From: Zhengitettix transpicula
Taxonomy: Eukaryota; Arthropoda; Insecta; Orthoptera; Tetrigidae
Assembly (NCBI GenBank): GCA_037074705.1
Contig: CM073590.1
Span: 95,880,447-95,944,446, forward strand
Length of the DNA stretch: 64,000 nucleotides
Direction of reading: 5' to 3'
The notes under the pieces were generated by a model that saw only the letters and a list, made by a program, of their open reading frames with translations, was not told the origin of the DNA and ran no database searches. The first letter of the stretch is position 1; each line of letters begins with the position of its first letter. Of the stretch, positions 34,036 to 47,159 are shown one piece after another. The position numbers and the translations under genes were made by a program.

Positions 34036-34705
34036 TTTCTGATAAATCGTTCTGCTTCCACTTTACAGATTGTCCGTCAATAGAATTTTAATCCATTCAA
34101 ATAATATGCTGTTTAAATTGCTCAATTGCCAACTTTCTTTGCACACGTTATTTTGTTTTCGAAGGTCAAAATGTAGAATTGTTTATTTTCAGTAACGTTG
34201 AGACTGTTGATGGATGACAATCCAAAATTTAGTACACGTTAACATGTTTAACGCCGCGGTCGATTTTTATTATGATTTCAACTTTTCTATTGATAGAAAG
34301 CGTCTTGCGCGTTTCTTAACTCCATGTCCATAGTATTTTAACTTAAGAAAATTTTGCAGTCTCAGTCTTATTAATGTGACTTGGTAAAATTCCCCACCTC
34401 AAAATGTTTTGCTTGTGTATAAATAATGTAAAATATTCTTTTGGTTTTCGGTCCTTTAGACCTAAAAAGGTATAGTCTGGAATCGTATAACGACACGCAG
34501 GCAGTGGCAGGGCTGATGTATTGGTCTTACTTCCGTCTGGCCATAGCCGACTCAAGCAAATTTGTGAAGCTGAGAGACTTGCTCCTTACAACCAGGTTTT
34601 TTCTCGTTCTATCCGAGTCAATTTTTAAGTAAAAACAATTATTTCAATTGTAAAAGCGAAATTTGCTCTTTATAACCGGGTTCTCGTTATAACTGAGTTT
34701 GAGTG
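34036..34705. mobile_element. Pogo/Tigger-like element, truncated copy
   Basis: This stretch matches the reverse complement of about 55109-55800 of the intact relative. Shared blocks include GTTTTCGAAGG, TGATTTCAACTTTT, AAATTTTGCAGTCTC and TTCCGTCTGGCC. It ends in the terminal sequence CTCGTTATAACTGAGTTTG, followed by the expected TA (34706-34707). The left terminal repeat is missing. The open frames at 34343-34632 come from the repeat. Confidence 0.8.
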
Positions 34706-34709
34706 TACT

Positions 34710-36284
34710 TGTCAGGGTAAAGCAGAACCTATAAGAAAAGTGAAGTTTGTAAAGACAGTGGCCCTTTATAAATATGAATCCATTGAAATATTTTGTCCAG
34801 AAATATTCGTCGTGTAAAATGAGAAGTCTGAATTTATCGAATGTTCACTTCGTTTTGTGTCGAGAAATATACCAATACCATATAAAATAAAAGAACTAAA
34901 ATAGTTTATCATACTAGTATTTCCTTTCAAATCAAAAATTATTTTTACATCACTACTGGCTACTTATATGGCTACTTTAGGCATGTTAACGTTTTTCTCA
35001 AATTATTAACGTGTTCCTACAAATACGTTGCGCGGTAGTACATCTCCCTATTCCGATTTAGTTATTGATTCAATGAATGGTGTGTTATGAAATAAAAATC
35101 TTAACTTAATCATAAAAATATGATTCATTCAATTAATGGCTTTTGGACGCTTGGAAGAATTAATTTAAAAATAACTGAGAATTCGATTACTCGAAAATGT
35201 TAATATATCCTAATGAAGTGTAACAAAGTAAAATAAATATTTATTTACTCTAAAACCATTTTTGGAAGTATTTGTAAGTATAATACACAAATTGATAAAG
35301 TAGTCGATATATTAACATGGGAACATTATCATTCAAGCGAAATCTATATACTGGAGGAAGTACTTTATTTTTCGAGGAGTGTAATGTAAAGAAACTATTC
35401 ATTTGTATTTCTCTAGTCCTGTGTGGAAGGTGCAGTGTTCCTTGTAACACTTACTAGTGGTTTGCGTGTGAAGATTACAATACAGATCAATTTGGCTAAG
35501 TATTTCTATCTCTAGGCCTCTAAGTTAAACACCAACAGAGGATTATTTTGTTTATTTATTAGACACGTATACGCCAAACTGTTAGCGTTGTGTTGATAAT
35601 CGCGCCAGGTTAAAAAATATTCGCAGATATAATCTCATTCTAAAATCAGACGTATAAAACCAAATAAAGGTTATTCTTGTTTTACTGTAAATTAAACTGA
35701 TGGTAAAATATAAATGGGGCCATCTGTTTCGTAAGATTTAATTTAAATATAGTATTTCATATAGTATTACAGAGTATGCTGTTTTACGTAAATGTTTCGT
35801 TAATGGATTAATATTTCTGTGAATAAATGAAAAAAAAAATACAAAATATTCATCATGATTTGTATGAATACTGTTTATCTTACAAAATGGAATTTTAATC
35901 GCCTTTTACGGAACTTTCTCCGTTCCATTTTCCAATTTGTTCCGCGCTCCATGCATTTAAATTCACGATCTTCTAGTTTCCTATGCAAGATTCATATTGG
36001 TTCCCTCACTTTTTTATTTGCCTTTCTTCGCTGAATTGGCCCAATAAGTTTAACAGGAAAATGTCATTTTCCTTAAGGAAATATTATGTTCCTTAAATGC
36101 CCTCTTCCAGATTCTGCCATTTCCGACAAATATGATTCTTATTTTAATTCTTTATTCATTATCTGTATGTGTGGAGCTCACTCGTGATCTACTAATTAGC
36201 CTAAAAATGAAAATAATTTATGGTGATTTTATACTTTGCCATAAACTTTTAAAGATCTTAATGGTAATGAACAAAACAATTTTG
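34710..36284. other. Intergenic sequence, nothing recognised
   Basis: No gene, RNA or repeat is supported. Confidence 0.5.
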
Positions 36285-36345
36285 CTGACCTCTATAGTGG
36301 TCAGCGTTTCTGCCTTGCAGGTCCAGGGTTCGAATACCGGTTATG
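36285..36345 (+). mobile_element. tRNA-derived SINE head, copy 1
   Basis: TATAGTGGTCAGCG and the B box GGTTCGAATACC (36327-36338) are spaced as in a tRNA-type Pol III promoter. Both blocks recur at 58325-58380, so this is a dispersed tRNA-derived SINE rather than a tRNA gene. The body downstream shares no obvious similarity with the other copy. Confidence 0.7.
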
Positions 36346-36349
36346 GCAT

Positions 36350-37415
36350 GAGTATTGTTAGTGTAAGTTACTGTACTGAGAAACTCCAAAAAATTAGTTC
36401 GTCTACAAAGTCAAACTCAACAGTGTTCACAGCAGCTAATTAATTACAGTTGATGCGCCCATACATTTTTTTAAAAAAATATCCTAAACTTTTAGAGGCT
36501 GTGTGCCTTCTACTGAGGCTAGTACATAAAGAAAATATCGGATACAAATGTGAAAAAATCGAATACTATAAGGTAAAAAATGAACATTAACTTACATTAG
36601 TAAATTGAGGGAATGTATTACGATTTTAAGAATTATATACGTGACCCAGTTACCGTACATGACCACCAAATTGTAGTGTTATATTATCTATACATTTTAG
36701 CATTCTGAAATATCGTCTGAACACCATGGTAAACAACAGATAATCAAATCTATAATAGGAAATCTTCTTGGCAAATGGTTCTTCAGTTGTTTGAGGCGAG
36801 GCCTATTGCAATGGTTAGGAGAGAGTATTGCATGTTGCTATCATTTCCAAGGTTTCAACTCTAGTGAAATCGTTGATATAGTTGAGATGCAGTAGCTTTG
36901 CACTTTTAAGTTTGCGAATAAAGTAATAGCTTAGCGTACAGCTGGCCGAAGAAGGAATGCACGTTATTGTTCGCTTAAAATTGGTTTCTTGGCATCGAAA
37001 GGAATGCAATAATAGGAGCCGCGCAGGACAAGGCATTCACGCGCAAAGGCCAGAGTTCGGCGATTACGCATCAACCTGTACACTTCAAACAGTACGCATG
37101 GATCCATCAGTCAAACGAACACATTGAACTGTGTTTTGGAATATTTAAAAAAGTCCCCATGTAATTTTACCTTAAAATTATGGTTTGACGAATAATTGGC
37201 CACATATCAATCCGTCGTATAGCCCTGAGAATGGAGTTACCTGATGCGCCGTGTTTAAAGATAACTGGGGACAGAAAATGAAATGGTTCTTAATAATAAA
37301 ATGAAAAAATATGAAGTTATCTCCAATCACATAAATGTTAAAACTGATTATATTATTTGTAAAATTTTGAAATTGGAGAAATGAATTCTTGCAATGTTTA
37401 TACGGATAATTATGA
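36350..37415. other. Intergenic sequence, nothing recognised
   Basis: No feature is supported on either strand. Confidence 0.45.
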
Positions 37416-37418
37416 CAA

Positions 37419-37904
37419 TTTTTTTTGAGTAATAGCCTACTCGAGGGTAATCCTCCTTTAATAGCATAGGAAGGGATTTGATACGGAAGGGTAGAGGAAG
37501 GTAGCCAAGGGTTAACTAGGGTCTCCGGGCTATAGTTTAAGGATCCTACCCGGCATTCGCTTAAAGAAATGCAGGGAAAACCCTAGAAAAACCTGCATCA
37601 TGTAGGTCGGGCATGTGGTACTTGTCCCACGCCCTTCCGATGGCTGGTGAGGGGTTTTCTGTGGGGGTGCATCATTCCCCTCTCCGTGCCTTGAATAGTG
37701 CAGACTATTCCAATAGGAGCAGAGGACAACTCTTACCGTATGACAAAGGCCTGCGACCCGAAGCATACACCTCTAAAAACAGGCCGAGGTGCTTCGGCTT
37801 GTTCAAAAAACCAGACAGCAGAGAAGGCATCCCCAAAGGTAGCCTCCTCCAGAGCTCTCTGGGAAGTTTCCCCTGTGACAGAAGCTCTCTCAGGCTTCCT
37901 TGAC
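37419..37904 (-). mobile_element. Retroposon family A, copy 3 (nearly full length)
   Basis: It aligns along almost its whole length with 47172-47710 in reverse orientation. A T-run at 37419-37426 is the remains of the poly(A) tail, and AAGGAAGCCTGAGAGAG (minus strand, near 37900) is the 5' end. Three overlapping open frames of 71-96 codons lie inside, but none is conserved between copies. No clear target duplication was found. Confidence 0.85.
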
Positions 37905-38935
37905 CTTCCCATGGCGCGAAACGGAACTTTATTCATTCTACTTTTCATTCACACTTCGAAAAGAGCAAAGTAGGATGAATATTTGAATTTTATGTTTATA
38001 TTTTCCGTTGCAATAGGTAAGGCAGAAAAGCCTTGTCTTAATTTTTTTTTATATATGAATTTCCGTTCATTTGAGGCGGATGTCCATCAATAAACTTCAG
38101 ACGGCTCGTGGAAACCTCAACGGTGGTCCCCTGTTGTGAAATTCGTACCAGTTTCACCTTTCGTGAGACGTTCCTAAATAATAATGAAATACATCTCCAC
38201 CAAAGACCATGCATCCAGGAAAAAAGAGATTTTGAAAGATTTTCCGCATCCTATTAAACTATTTTGCATAAATATTATTACAGAGAGTATATACATTTTG
38301 AGAAAATAGGACAAGGAAAGGGAGGGGAAGAAGAGAGATGCAGAAACGTGTAAGAAACACGGCGCCTATTCTACATGAAGAACGGAATAGTTGTTTTCGG
38401 TGAAGGAAAGGAAAAGTCTTCTAAACAACTATTTTTGTACCAAACTGTACCGTAAACCTCGGATATGAGGCCACTTGTTCCTGCTGAAAGGGGGATTACA
38501 AAATAGCCTGACCATTAGTAATTCAACTAAATTTTATATATTTTTCTTTGTAATAATCATTATATACTTTCATTGTATTAAATTGTAAGAAATAAGATGA
38601 TTTTAAAGTTTACTTTCAAAATCCTACGTATAAATTGATACTTTTATTTACTATTGTGCAAGTAAATATTGTACATATTTGTAAACTAATGAAACGGCAA
38701 TAATAAAAATGAATGCCATTGCGTTTCGTATTAGTCCTCTCGTGACTGTATTTTCTGCTTACCAATTTACGTTTCTTTACTACTGGAATTGGATCACACA
38801 TATGATTAAGTTTCTGATACTTTGCAGATCTTTTTTCTTTTATGGTTATACTATCTTCGTGTTCTGTACGTATTTTTTTTTGCGCAACACAATCTCGAAA
38901 ATATTTTATGAATACGTACATTTGGATATAGTTTC
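37905..38935. other. Intergenic sequence, nothing recognised
   Basis: Frames at 38616-38942 overlap on opposite strands and have no recognisable domain. Confidence 0.45.
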
Positions 38936-38939
38936 CGTT

Positions 38940-39285
38940 TAGGAACAGTTATTAGTAAAGGAGCTCATACTTCCAGAGATAAGATGTGGCTTTGTCATAC
39001 GTGTCATCATGACCAGAGGAGTATCATGGACGACCGCACAATACGGAAGCGGAACTATTGTCCTGATGCTTTCACAGAAAGTATGTCTCACAGGCAAGTG
39101 TTCCTGGGGCGTGGGCCTGCGTCTCCCACCTGGGCTGCGTGGGCTGTGCAAGGCCGTTATTCTAATACAACTTCCGAATTACGTTCCGCTTCTTGCTGTA
39201 ACCATATTTGTCGTTGCTCGCTTCGCATGCTTCAACCGGCAAGAACACTCCACAATGTTATACTCAGCCTAAATAGATGCTAGAT
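38940..39285. other. GC-elevated patch with three overlapping open frames, unidentified
   Basis: The stretch is richer in G+C than its surroundings and open in two plus-strand frames (38984-39283, 39009-39272) and one minus-strand frame (39151-38939). None shows a recognisable domain. Multi-frame openness usually reflects composition rather than coding, so a repeat or an old exon are both possible. Confidence 0.3.
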
Positions 39286-39583
39286 AAACACAGGCATTTA
39301 TGATAGAAATATTATATATATAATATTGAATTTAAGCACAAATAAGCGGGGCGTATTGAGACTGTACGAATACACACAGACTTTCCGATTAACGGATTTT
39401 AAAAGTGAAGTTTCTCATATTTACCCAACTCTTGAAATTCACTGCCACTTTTTCTTCCTGTTGTTACTGTGTCTCGACCGCTTATTTATTTAGATGAAAC
39501 CTGGAATTAAATATTAATATTATGGAGTAATTCGTCGTCTCCTCATTTTTAGAACAGACTTTTATAAGCCAGCGGATTCCTGG

Positions 39584-39672
39584 ATTCCTGTGGTGATGGA
39601 ATCCTCTCATTACAGCTCCACGAAAAGGGTGGATCCCTCGGAGCTTCGCCAAGTTCTCTAATAACTCCGCCT
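39584..39672 (+). repeat. 90 bp direct repeat C, left copy
   Basis: The block with ATGGAATCC, ACAGCTCCACG, CCCTCGGAGCTTC and CTAATAACTCCGC recurs at 40338-40426 in the same order and orientation, at roughly 85 percent identity by eye. Confidence 0.85.
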
Positions 39673-39674
39673 AG

Positions 39675-40335
39675 TTGTATCATATAGAAGCATGGAGAGA
39701 CATCGTTTCTTTGGTGCAGGCATCATATAACCTAATTAGTTTAATTTAATTTCGTGTTATACGTGTTTGGCGTATTATAAAGTGGGATAAGTTTTCAGTA
39801 GAAAATGTATAAGGCTGACTGATAGACATTTTATACCTTCACTTCCGCGAAAGTTTTTAGTGCAGGATGTTCTTCCTGATGCGAATTCTGTGAAGCAATC
39901 AAGTCTCATTAACAATTTGATGTAGTTAAGGCAGCAGACTGTATGTAAGAATTGCAAAATGTGTTTCATGAATAAAACTAGATCTGTTTTTTATTTGCAT
40001 CGAGCATTGAAGACGTAGATAGAAAATCAAAGTATATAAATATCGTATCGTTATTGATTTATTAGATTACTTTACAATAAATTTTGACACCACGAAACGC
40101 ATTTTACAGTAATATTTGAGGAAATATAATGACCGCGGTTCAATGCTTCATTCTTTAATTTCTTGACAGGAACAACATTTTTAAAGAAGGAAAGTTAAGT
40201 CAGCATCTGGACCTATTATATACATTCTCAATCGCGAACAATTTTACTTGTGAGTTCTTATTCCCGACGCCTATTTTCATTTTTTTTGTGTTAAAGGTTG
40301 AAGTGTTTAAACGTGGCCGCTAGGTGTGATCTCGA
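39675..40335. other. Sequence between the two C repeats
   Basis: About 660 bp without a recognised gene. It might be the interior of a small element bounded by the C repeats, but no primer-binding site, polypurine tract or transposase is visible. Confidence 0.35.
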
Positions 40336-40337
40336 AG

Positions 40338-40426
40338 GATTTCTGTGGTAATGGAATCCGCTCATCACAGCTCCACGGAGGGGTGGAGCCCTCGGAGCTT
40401 CTCCAAGCTCGCTAATAACTCCGCGC
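40338..40426 (+). repeat. 90 bp direct repeat C, right copy
   Basis: This is the partner of 39584-39672 and is GC-richer than the flanks. Both copies contain GAGCTTC adjoining a possible small hairpin around the CCCTCGGAGC block. Confidence 0.85.
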
Positions 40427-40429
40427 CTT

Positions 40430-42355
40430 CAGACTCTGTAATTAAAATAGATTCTTTGTTCAGGCTCCAGCACCTTCTGTAACAATGCTTCAACTCCAGA
40501 AACAAGGACCCGATAATTTACAGGAGTAATTGTGAAGAAAAATCGTTAGTGTGAATATGAAAAGAAGAAGAAATGAATGACTTAACAATGAAAGAATCAT
40601 TTCTGAAGAAAAACATTGTTTTTTTTTGTTGAGTTTAATTTAATCGCCAAAGGAGTTAAGATATTTTCATACTTTTTATATGTTAACTGCGGCCACAAAA
40701 CTAAGTTGACATATTTAATGTATTTACCTGACTATTTTAAGTTTCCATTTCCACAGTCCTCTATTTCCTTGTCGATTTCCCCCTATTCATTCTGCATGCG
40801 TTGCCCGCCGTTTTGCTATTTTTGACATCCCATATAACTTGACCTCTTAAGTTTCACTTTACCGTTGGCCTGTCTTGCACTCAATTCTCTAATACTCGGT
40901 CAACGACCATTGAAATATTTTTAACTTCCACATTTGTCGTGGCTTTTGTTTATTCATATCTGTATGTTCCAGTCGCGTAACACACAGTGCTATAGCTTTT
41001 TTCCCCATCAATAGTTGAGTCACTTTCGTAATATATATTATTGGTGATTTTATGTTTCCACTTCGGAGGGTAGTTCATTACGTTATTGAAAGAATTTCTG
41101 TTGTGTAATGACGTAATATATTTTAATTTATTTGGACTTGGGGTTCCCGTCACATGTAATAATTGTGAACGTACTGTCATTAAGTGCTAGTTCTATATTT
41201 TGAGAAAATCAGTTGAAATATTTCATTCTATTCGAGATACCCCGATTTACGACCTTTTACAACAAAGGTTATCTACCATTTTTTGTCCTTGCAAGTTTCC
41301 TAACATCTTTGACCACCTGGATACTTCAAGAAACTTAATCGGCAAAATGACAATAGTAAATATGATAACAAATAAAGAATTATTCAATTAGGCAGCAATT
41401 GCTGAAAATAAAAAATCTTGTTATCCGTCCTTTGTTTTGCTGTACTCTTTACTTACGCCACAGAGGCAATGCAGTATCAAGTAAGCTTGGTCGCTCCCCC
41501 TCACTGATCATGTTTCATCTAATTTTAGCTTGAAAGTAAGGTCTCAAAGTCAAAACTGCATAATTTTACGCTTTAATATTTACTAAACCAGCGAAGTTAC
41601 AGTACTGTTCTTGATACTCTTTCTAATTTTGTGTAAAGCAATATTTTTGTTGTTCTTGCTTGCTTTTTATGTTTATTAAATTTTATATTATATTTGAAGG
41701 ACAAAGAACCTAAGTAAAGTAGACAATTTGTAAACGAGCGAGTGAAGTGATGCTATTTGAACTGTGTTTGATGAGCGGCGTGCGGTCGCATGCTGTTGTG
41801 AAGTGGCAGAACCTCGACAACGGAGCCGCAGTGTTTATTCTGAATACAGTATGCGCCAAAGTTTCACAAGGTCAGAACACACGCAGCCGAATTAATTATT
41901 AGCTCTTGAGGCTTAATCTTGCGCGCTAAGACTGAATGTCACAAAATTAAGAGATGGAGTGATCATCCAGACCACTGTTGATTTGCTTTAGGAACGGCAA
42001 TGAATTATTATAAATTTATTATGGGATTTAATGATTTTTTCTATATTTAAAAATTTTAAAGTTCTGCACTCTTTTTGCGTTCTTTCGAAAACAACTTCTG
42101 TATCTGTCAGGAACTTAATATATTTGGGCGCCAAATTTGGAGACAAAATTTCGTATAGAACTGATCGTAAAACTTACAATTGTTCTATTGCAGTTTCATA
42201 TACTATGTTTTGAAGAACTTTAGAAGTTCTTAATCTTCACTGGTAATTGTCTGTAATTCAGAGTAAGACTCGTTATGTGTATAGATTTCCGCTGTTTATT
42301 AGCATTAGTTGCATTGGACCGTTGTATTTGAAAGTGTGACCATGAATTTCTGCTC
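40430..42355. other. Intergenic sequence, nothing recognised
   Basis: No feature is supported. A CpG-richer patch at about 41760-41830 lacks an identifiable gene. Confidence 0.45.
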
Positions 42356-42359
42356 CCAC

Positions 42360-42640
42360 CTTGTTCCTTCGAATCTTGAGCCGCATTGCCAACCGTGCCA
42401 CGATTGGTATGCAACTTGATCGATAGGGTTCAGCTTTACAATGATTCAGCATTACACTGACAATGTTTCCAGTATGGTTGTTTGAGGGATGTTTGAAATA
42501 CTGGGGCCTTGGTGTCGGAATGTGTAACGTGGGTTCGTCCATTGATTCTGGGTGGAAAAAAACTTAGATGATGTGGTCAGATGAATCCCAGATAGGGCGC
42601 TGTGGAAGTAAAATTTTCTGATGCAGACTACAGCAGGGGT
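42360..42640 (+). pseudogene. Possible Tc1-like transposase remnant
   Basis: A plus-strand reading gives SIDSGWKKT, a stop, then MMWSDESQI. This closely resembles the W-K-x-V-x-W-S-D-E-S block around the second catalytic aspartate of Tc1-like DDE transposases. Sequence on both sides is too decayed to confirm the rest, and no inverted terminal repeats were found. The longer minus-strand frames over the same stretch are not conserved proteins. Confidence 0.45.
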
Positions 42641-42659
42641 TTGGCTGAATAACATTCCA

Positions 42660-43355
42660 ATAGTTACTTATATGCTGTAAATATTTGATTAGGCATCCGT
42701 TCCGTTATGTCATAAAATCATTAATTTGATAAAAATGATTTTTGAAAAAAATTTATATAAATTATTGTATTTGGACACATTTGAAAGACGTTCTCGATTT
42801 GAAATAGCGTGATTTAGTTACTCTTGATTTTTTTCTTCGGGAACTCCTGTCGAGTTTTCTTGGTCCGTATCATCCGCTCACTTCACATCAGAATGTTTAC
42901 TTCAATATATCCTAACGATGCAAATATTAGAGTGAGGGTTTTCCTTTACCAGTACGAGTTGGACTAATTCTCGAGGATCTGTGAGGCTCAAAATATGTAT
43001 ACTATTACCTGCGAATGGGAAACATTCAGCTACTCATCCCGTGCGATCGCTACAAACTGCGAAATATTTAAAAATATTGGTAAATGAACTATGCGTATAA
43101 AACACTTAATACACGTAAACCATAGCTTCAACATTTCGGAGTTTATGTATCCCAGCTATAAAATAACTCCCTACGTAATGGCTACAATTTACCTTACGCG
43201 TGCCCATCCCAGGTGATAGAGCCAGCATGACACTTCAATCACGAGTAGAGTATTTTACTTGGCTCAGATTTAAAATCAGCCTCGCAGTCCAACTTTGGAA
43301 AAATTACTCTTTTATATCACAAAAGTTTGAATATACAATTTGAAAGAAAACTTAA
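42660..43355. other. Intergenic sequence, nothing recognised
   Basis: No feature is supported. Confidence 0.45.
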
Positions 43356-43359
43356 AGCC

Positions 43360-43560
43360 GGTAGAATGCAGTCATGCGAGGGCAGCTGAGGTCGCACGCG
43401 AGGAGAAAGTTTACACGTGCGTAACACGTCTGGCTGCGTGGGCGGGACTATCTAAGTTTTTATCAAACTCTCACACATCAGCTTTCTGTCTGGATGAATG
43501 CTAAGGAGCATCTTCACAGAGCGTGGAGGCGGGAAGAAAATCTCCCTCGCGATATTAGAA
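43360..43560. other. GC-richer patch with an EGR-type site
   Basis: A G+C-elevated stretch contains GCGTGGGCG (43436-43444), the classic EGR/Krox zinc-finger site, and several ACGTG boxes. No open frame or promoter can be assigned, so any regulatory role is speculative. Confidence 0.2.
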
Positions 43561-43569
43561 TATTTAGCT

Positions 43570-46184
43570 GGTACAATTAATTTTTCTTTGTTAAGTTCTT
43601 TCATTAACTTTCTCATACCACTTGCGAATTTTGGGTTAGCGTTATTCTGTCATTGGCAATAATTTCTAGCGGACGAATTGAATCTCTCAAGATTTATTTC
43701 CCCAAAATGCCTTACAAAAGTTATTTATGTTTTAGATTTATTTTAAATAATTATGTCCGAGGCAGAAATTTTTTAAAAAGCCAAGACAATTTATTTTTGT
43801 CTTTATTGTTGCTCGGTTTCGTAAAACAAGGTAATTCGAAACAGTCAGGTCAATATTTCTGTATGGCGTTGGTTTATCTCTTCCACTTAAGGTTTGAAAC
43901 CGTAGATTGTTTTCCACGGCACGCGTCCACACATTTAACTTCACATATTTAACATCTCTACTTTCTTCTAAAGTGCATTTTGTGGATTAAGGTAGATTTT
44001 TACGATATATATGCATATGATATTAAATATTTTCCAATTACGAATACAAAATATTTTTGTTATAATTTTTCTTTCTTTTTTACTCATAATAGCCAGTTTC
44101 AAAATATTCTATTTAATTATCATTACCCTCAACATTTACCAAACTGATGTGTTTTACATCACAAATCTTGTTTAAGTAAATACGTTTTTGTGTCTTAGTA
44201 TGATTCAAATCTAAGCTCGTTGTTGCGATTTTAAGTAATTTCTGTAATGTATAAAATTCAAACATCTATCGGCCTTGTAAATGTTTGGTATTTATTATTG
44301 TTAATTATATAACGCCTGGTGTTAAATTGTAAGAACATTAACTTTGACTACAGAATAAAATATATTGATAATTTTTGTATACTGAAAGTAGTGTTAGACC
44401 TATCTGTAGATCAATCACTGGTTGAAGACAATTCTTACAATTATCTTTTCATTTCGCACTGTTATACTATAAAGGGTTTGAAATGTTCACCAAGACTTAG
44501 AAGAAAAGTTAGTAGAGCACAAAATAATATTGCAATTTTTTAGGTTTATCACGAGTTCACCTTTTTATACGAAATTGGTAATAATATAGAATGATATTAA
44601 AGAGTTTTTGTTCTTTTATTTCAACAAAAGATTTAGCGTTTGCCCGTTTCTGTTGAACCATACTGAGCTTTTTGTTATCAGGACACACTCGTGGGTATAA
44701 GAAAATATCAGCTCTTCAGATAGAGGAAGGAATATCTGCCTGCGATTTGGCCGGCTGGCAGCGTAGGCAGAACTAGGTTCGTTCCGTTGTCCTTGTATGC
44801 GAGCAAGTTGCTTTAAATGTCTATCGCTGTGCTGCGTTACCGTGACACGTCAATTTAACACAGACGCAATGGAGCTCGTGGGACGATTTCATGTATGCAG
44901 CACATTTCCTGCGAATTGTATGTTTTAAATCGAGTAGTCTTATCTGCGAGTTAAGATTTGTTAACAAAAGGTTACTGTGAATTTAAGAACCGTATTGGGG
45001 ACGTGTATGTTTTCACGTTAAGTGTAGCTGTCTATAAAAAGTTAACGAAGTGAAGAATATTTGTTATTCTTTGTCACTCGGCAAAATATAAACAGCCGGA
45101 TCTTTATGTTTGTACTGTTCAGGAAAAGCAGCCAAGTCTATTTTGATATTTTATGCTCATTGATTTTCTTATGTATGTCTGTTGGCTGTAGTTATATCTA
45201 AGTGGACGCGTAACATCTTTCCATGGATCCCTTTTAGATCATTAATGTAGTTTTGATATCCGATTTTGGTTAGATCAAATTGCCGACTAACCATTTCATA
45301 AAATATATGCACGCTGTAAAGAAACAAAATTTAAATCTCATTGAAATAAATGTAACTTTATATATAAAATGTAATAAACAAAATAAAATGATTGAAATGA
45401 AAACAACAAGATAGAAAGCCAGCACGTGGTAGCCAATTATTGTAATAAACAAATGAAAGGAGATAGAAATTAAACAACTTTTAAATAATAACAAATTAAT
45501 TTAATAAACAAAATTTACTCTTTGTTGATAATTTACAATTCATTAATATTATACCAAGGCTTTGCTAATAACTTAATTTCAGGGCCGCCTATCAGGCCTC
45601 CAATAAAGATAGCACAACCAAATGAAATTTAAATTTACAATACACAATTATTCCTGACTTGAAAATTATTATAATTTTAATAAAAATATTGAAATCTGTC
45701 GGTAAATAATATTTACAATACAGGGTTTACAGTTGAGTTACATTACCATTGTCTGGTCATCTGGGGCTCGTGGTCACTTAATTTTATTTTAACACTTCAC
45801 ATAACATGCACTGATTCTATTGTATTTTGTTTGCAAAACTATATAACTGTTGGTTTATTTCTCATTACTCGCTGTTTACAGTTCACTCTCTGCTCACTCT
45901 AAATATTTGATTATTGCGCCTTGAATTCTGTGCTCTCAATATAAAAAAAATCACTGGTACTTGGTAACGGACAGCTTGCAACTCAGAAACGGTGACTACT
46001 AACGCACCATCATTAGCTTCCCAAAGCACACTCTCTCAGTCCTTCTGCCAGAAATGCCGACAATGCTCTCCGTAGCAAACATTATCGACAATACCGTAAG
46101 TCATAATGCAATGGCCTCAGATTTACGCCGCTAATAATGAATGAAAAAAATTATTTATTAATTAATTACATATTAGTAATTACC

Positions 46185-46185
<1 letters not shown>
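43570..46185. other. Intergenic sequence, nothing recognised
   Basis: Translations here are dominated by hydrophobic low-complexity residues from AT-rich DNA, as in the minus-strand frame 45494-45270. No gene is supported. Confidence 0.5.

Positions 46186-46187
<2 letters not shown>

Positions 46188-46218
<31 letters not shown>
46188..46218. repeat. (TA)n microsatellite
   Basis: An uninterrupted TA run of about 31 bp, followed by a degenerate TA tail. Confidence 0.95.
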
Positions 46219-46222
<4 letters not shown>

Positions 46223-46777
46223 TATATAATGAAGTAAACTGTTAATCTTGATTTCGTTTATTCCTCGCAGTCCTGAACAAATTTACCGAAGCTATTAGTC
46301 ATTATAAATAACTTCTCCTTGAATTATTTTTCTATTTTTTACTCAATAGACTCACATGAGCATCTTCCGTTTATAAAATGAAATGTAAATGATTGCCAGA
46401 TATTAATGATTTTTAAAGACTTAATTCAGTGACGTATAAATTAGTATCACTACCTTTAAACACAGTGATAAACATTGTGACATTATGAACTGTTACGTTT
46501 TGAATTTAAACTGGGGCTGTGATCAGTTAATTCATATCAGAATTTGGGTTTAAATATTATGAATCGGTCAGTACATGTGCACGAAATATTTTTTAAAGCA
46601 CATAAGCAGCAAATTGCCATCGCTACGTATACACCATCATAAACTATTAAATATCGCTCTCTGATGACGAAAAATTGTATATTTATTTCAACATAAAAAT
46701 GAATGGCTGTTTCCTGAACAGAAAATGAAGTATGAAAATAAATATTTTGTATGCAGGTTGTGACAAAGAAGACTTCC

Positions 46778-47060
46778 TGTACTACAAGTTGTTTCCCAGG
46801 GTCGTAACCAAAAAAACTGCTGAAATATATTTCCAACAATTCAGACGCTTTGCAATTGAAGAAAAACAACGGTGAATATTGCATCAAGCGCTCCTGCAAC
46901 GCGATAACGCAGTTCCACGCCGTTGACCTGACGAAAGCAGGTGTCAAGGAGCTTGGTTCAAAGGTGATTCCACACGTCCCTATGTTTCGCCCTGGAACTT
47001 CCATCTCTACGTTACTATATTTGAGGGAAGTCCTTAAACAACGAACGGATATTGATAATT
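46778..47060 (+). pseudogene. Decayed mariner transposase (C-terminal part)
   Basis: Read across several frame changes, the order of motifs is that of mariner transposases: YYKLFP, AEIYFQQFRR, LLQRDNAVP (the catalytic DNA-x-P block, usually HDNARPH), DLTKAGVKELG, VIPHVP (usually HPPYSPDLAP) and a NFHLY block (usually DYHLF), then LREVLKQR. Stops and frameshifts separate them, so it is long dead. The 180-codon minus-strand frame (47079-46537) over the same DNA is a shadow with no family resemblance. No terminal repeats were identified. Confidence 0.7.
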
Positions 47061-47159
47061 TCATCTCCAAAACATACATTGTAAAGTGAACGTAGTAACA
47101 CTCGGCGATTTCTCTCTGTCAAAATGCATTTTCAAGGGGATGAAATTCGACACTGAAAG

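Noticed and set aside
37530..37973. Overlapping frames of 71-96 codons
   Set aside because: They lie in retroposon family A copy 3 and are not conserved in copies 2 and 4.
42273..42655. 89- and 67-codon minus-strand frames
   Set aside because: They overlap the plus-strand Tc1-like WSDES reading and show no domain of their own.
45270..45494. Hydrophobic minus-strand frame resembling a membrane protein
   Set aside because: Runs of Ile, Leu, Phe and Tyr are expected from AT-rich DNA, and no family features are seen.
46537..47079. 180-codon open frame on the minus strand, the longest in the window
   Set aside because: It lies antisense to an ordered set of mariner transposase motifs and its translation resembles no family; it is a shadow frame.
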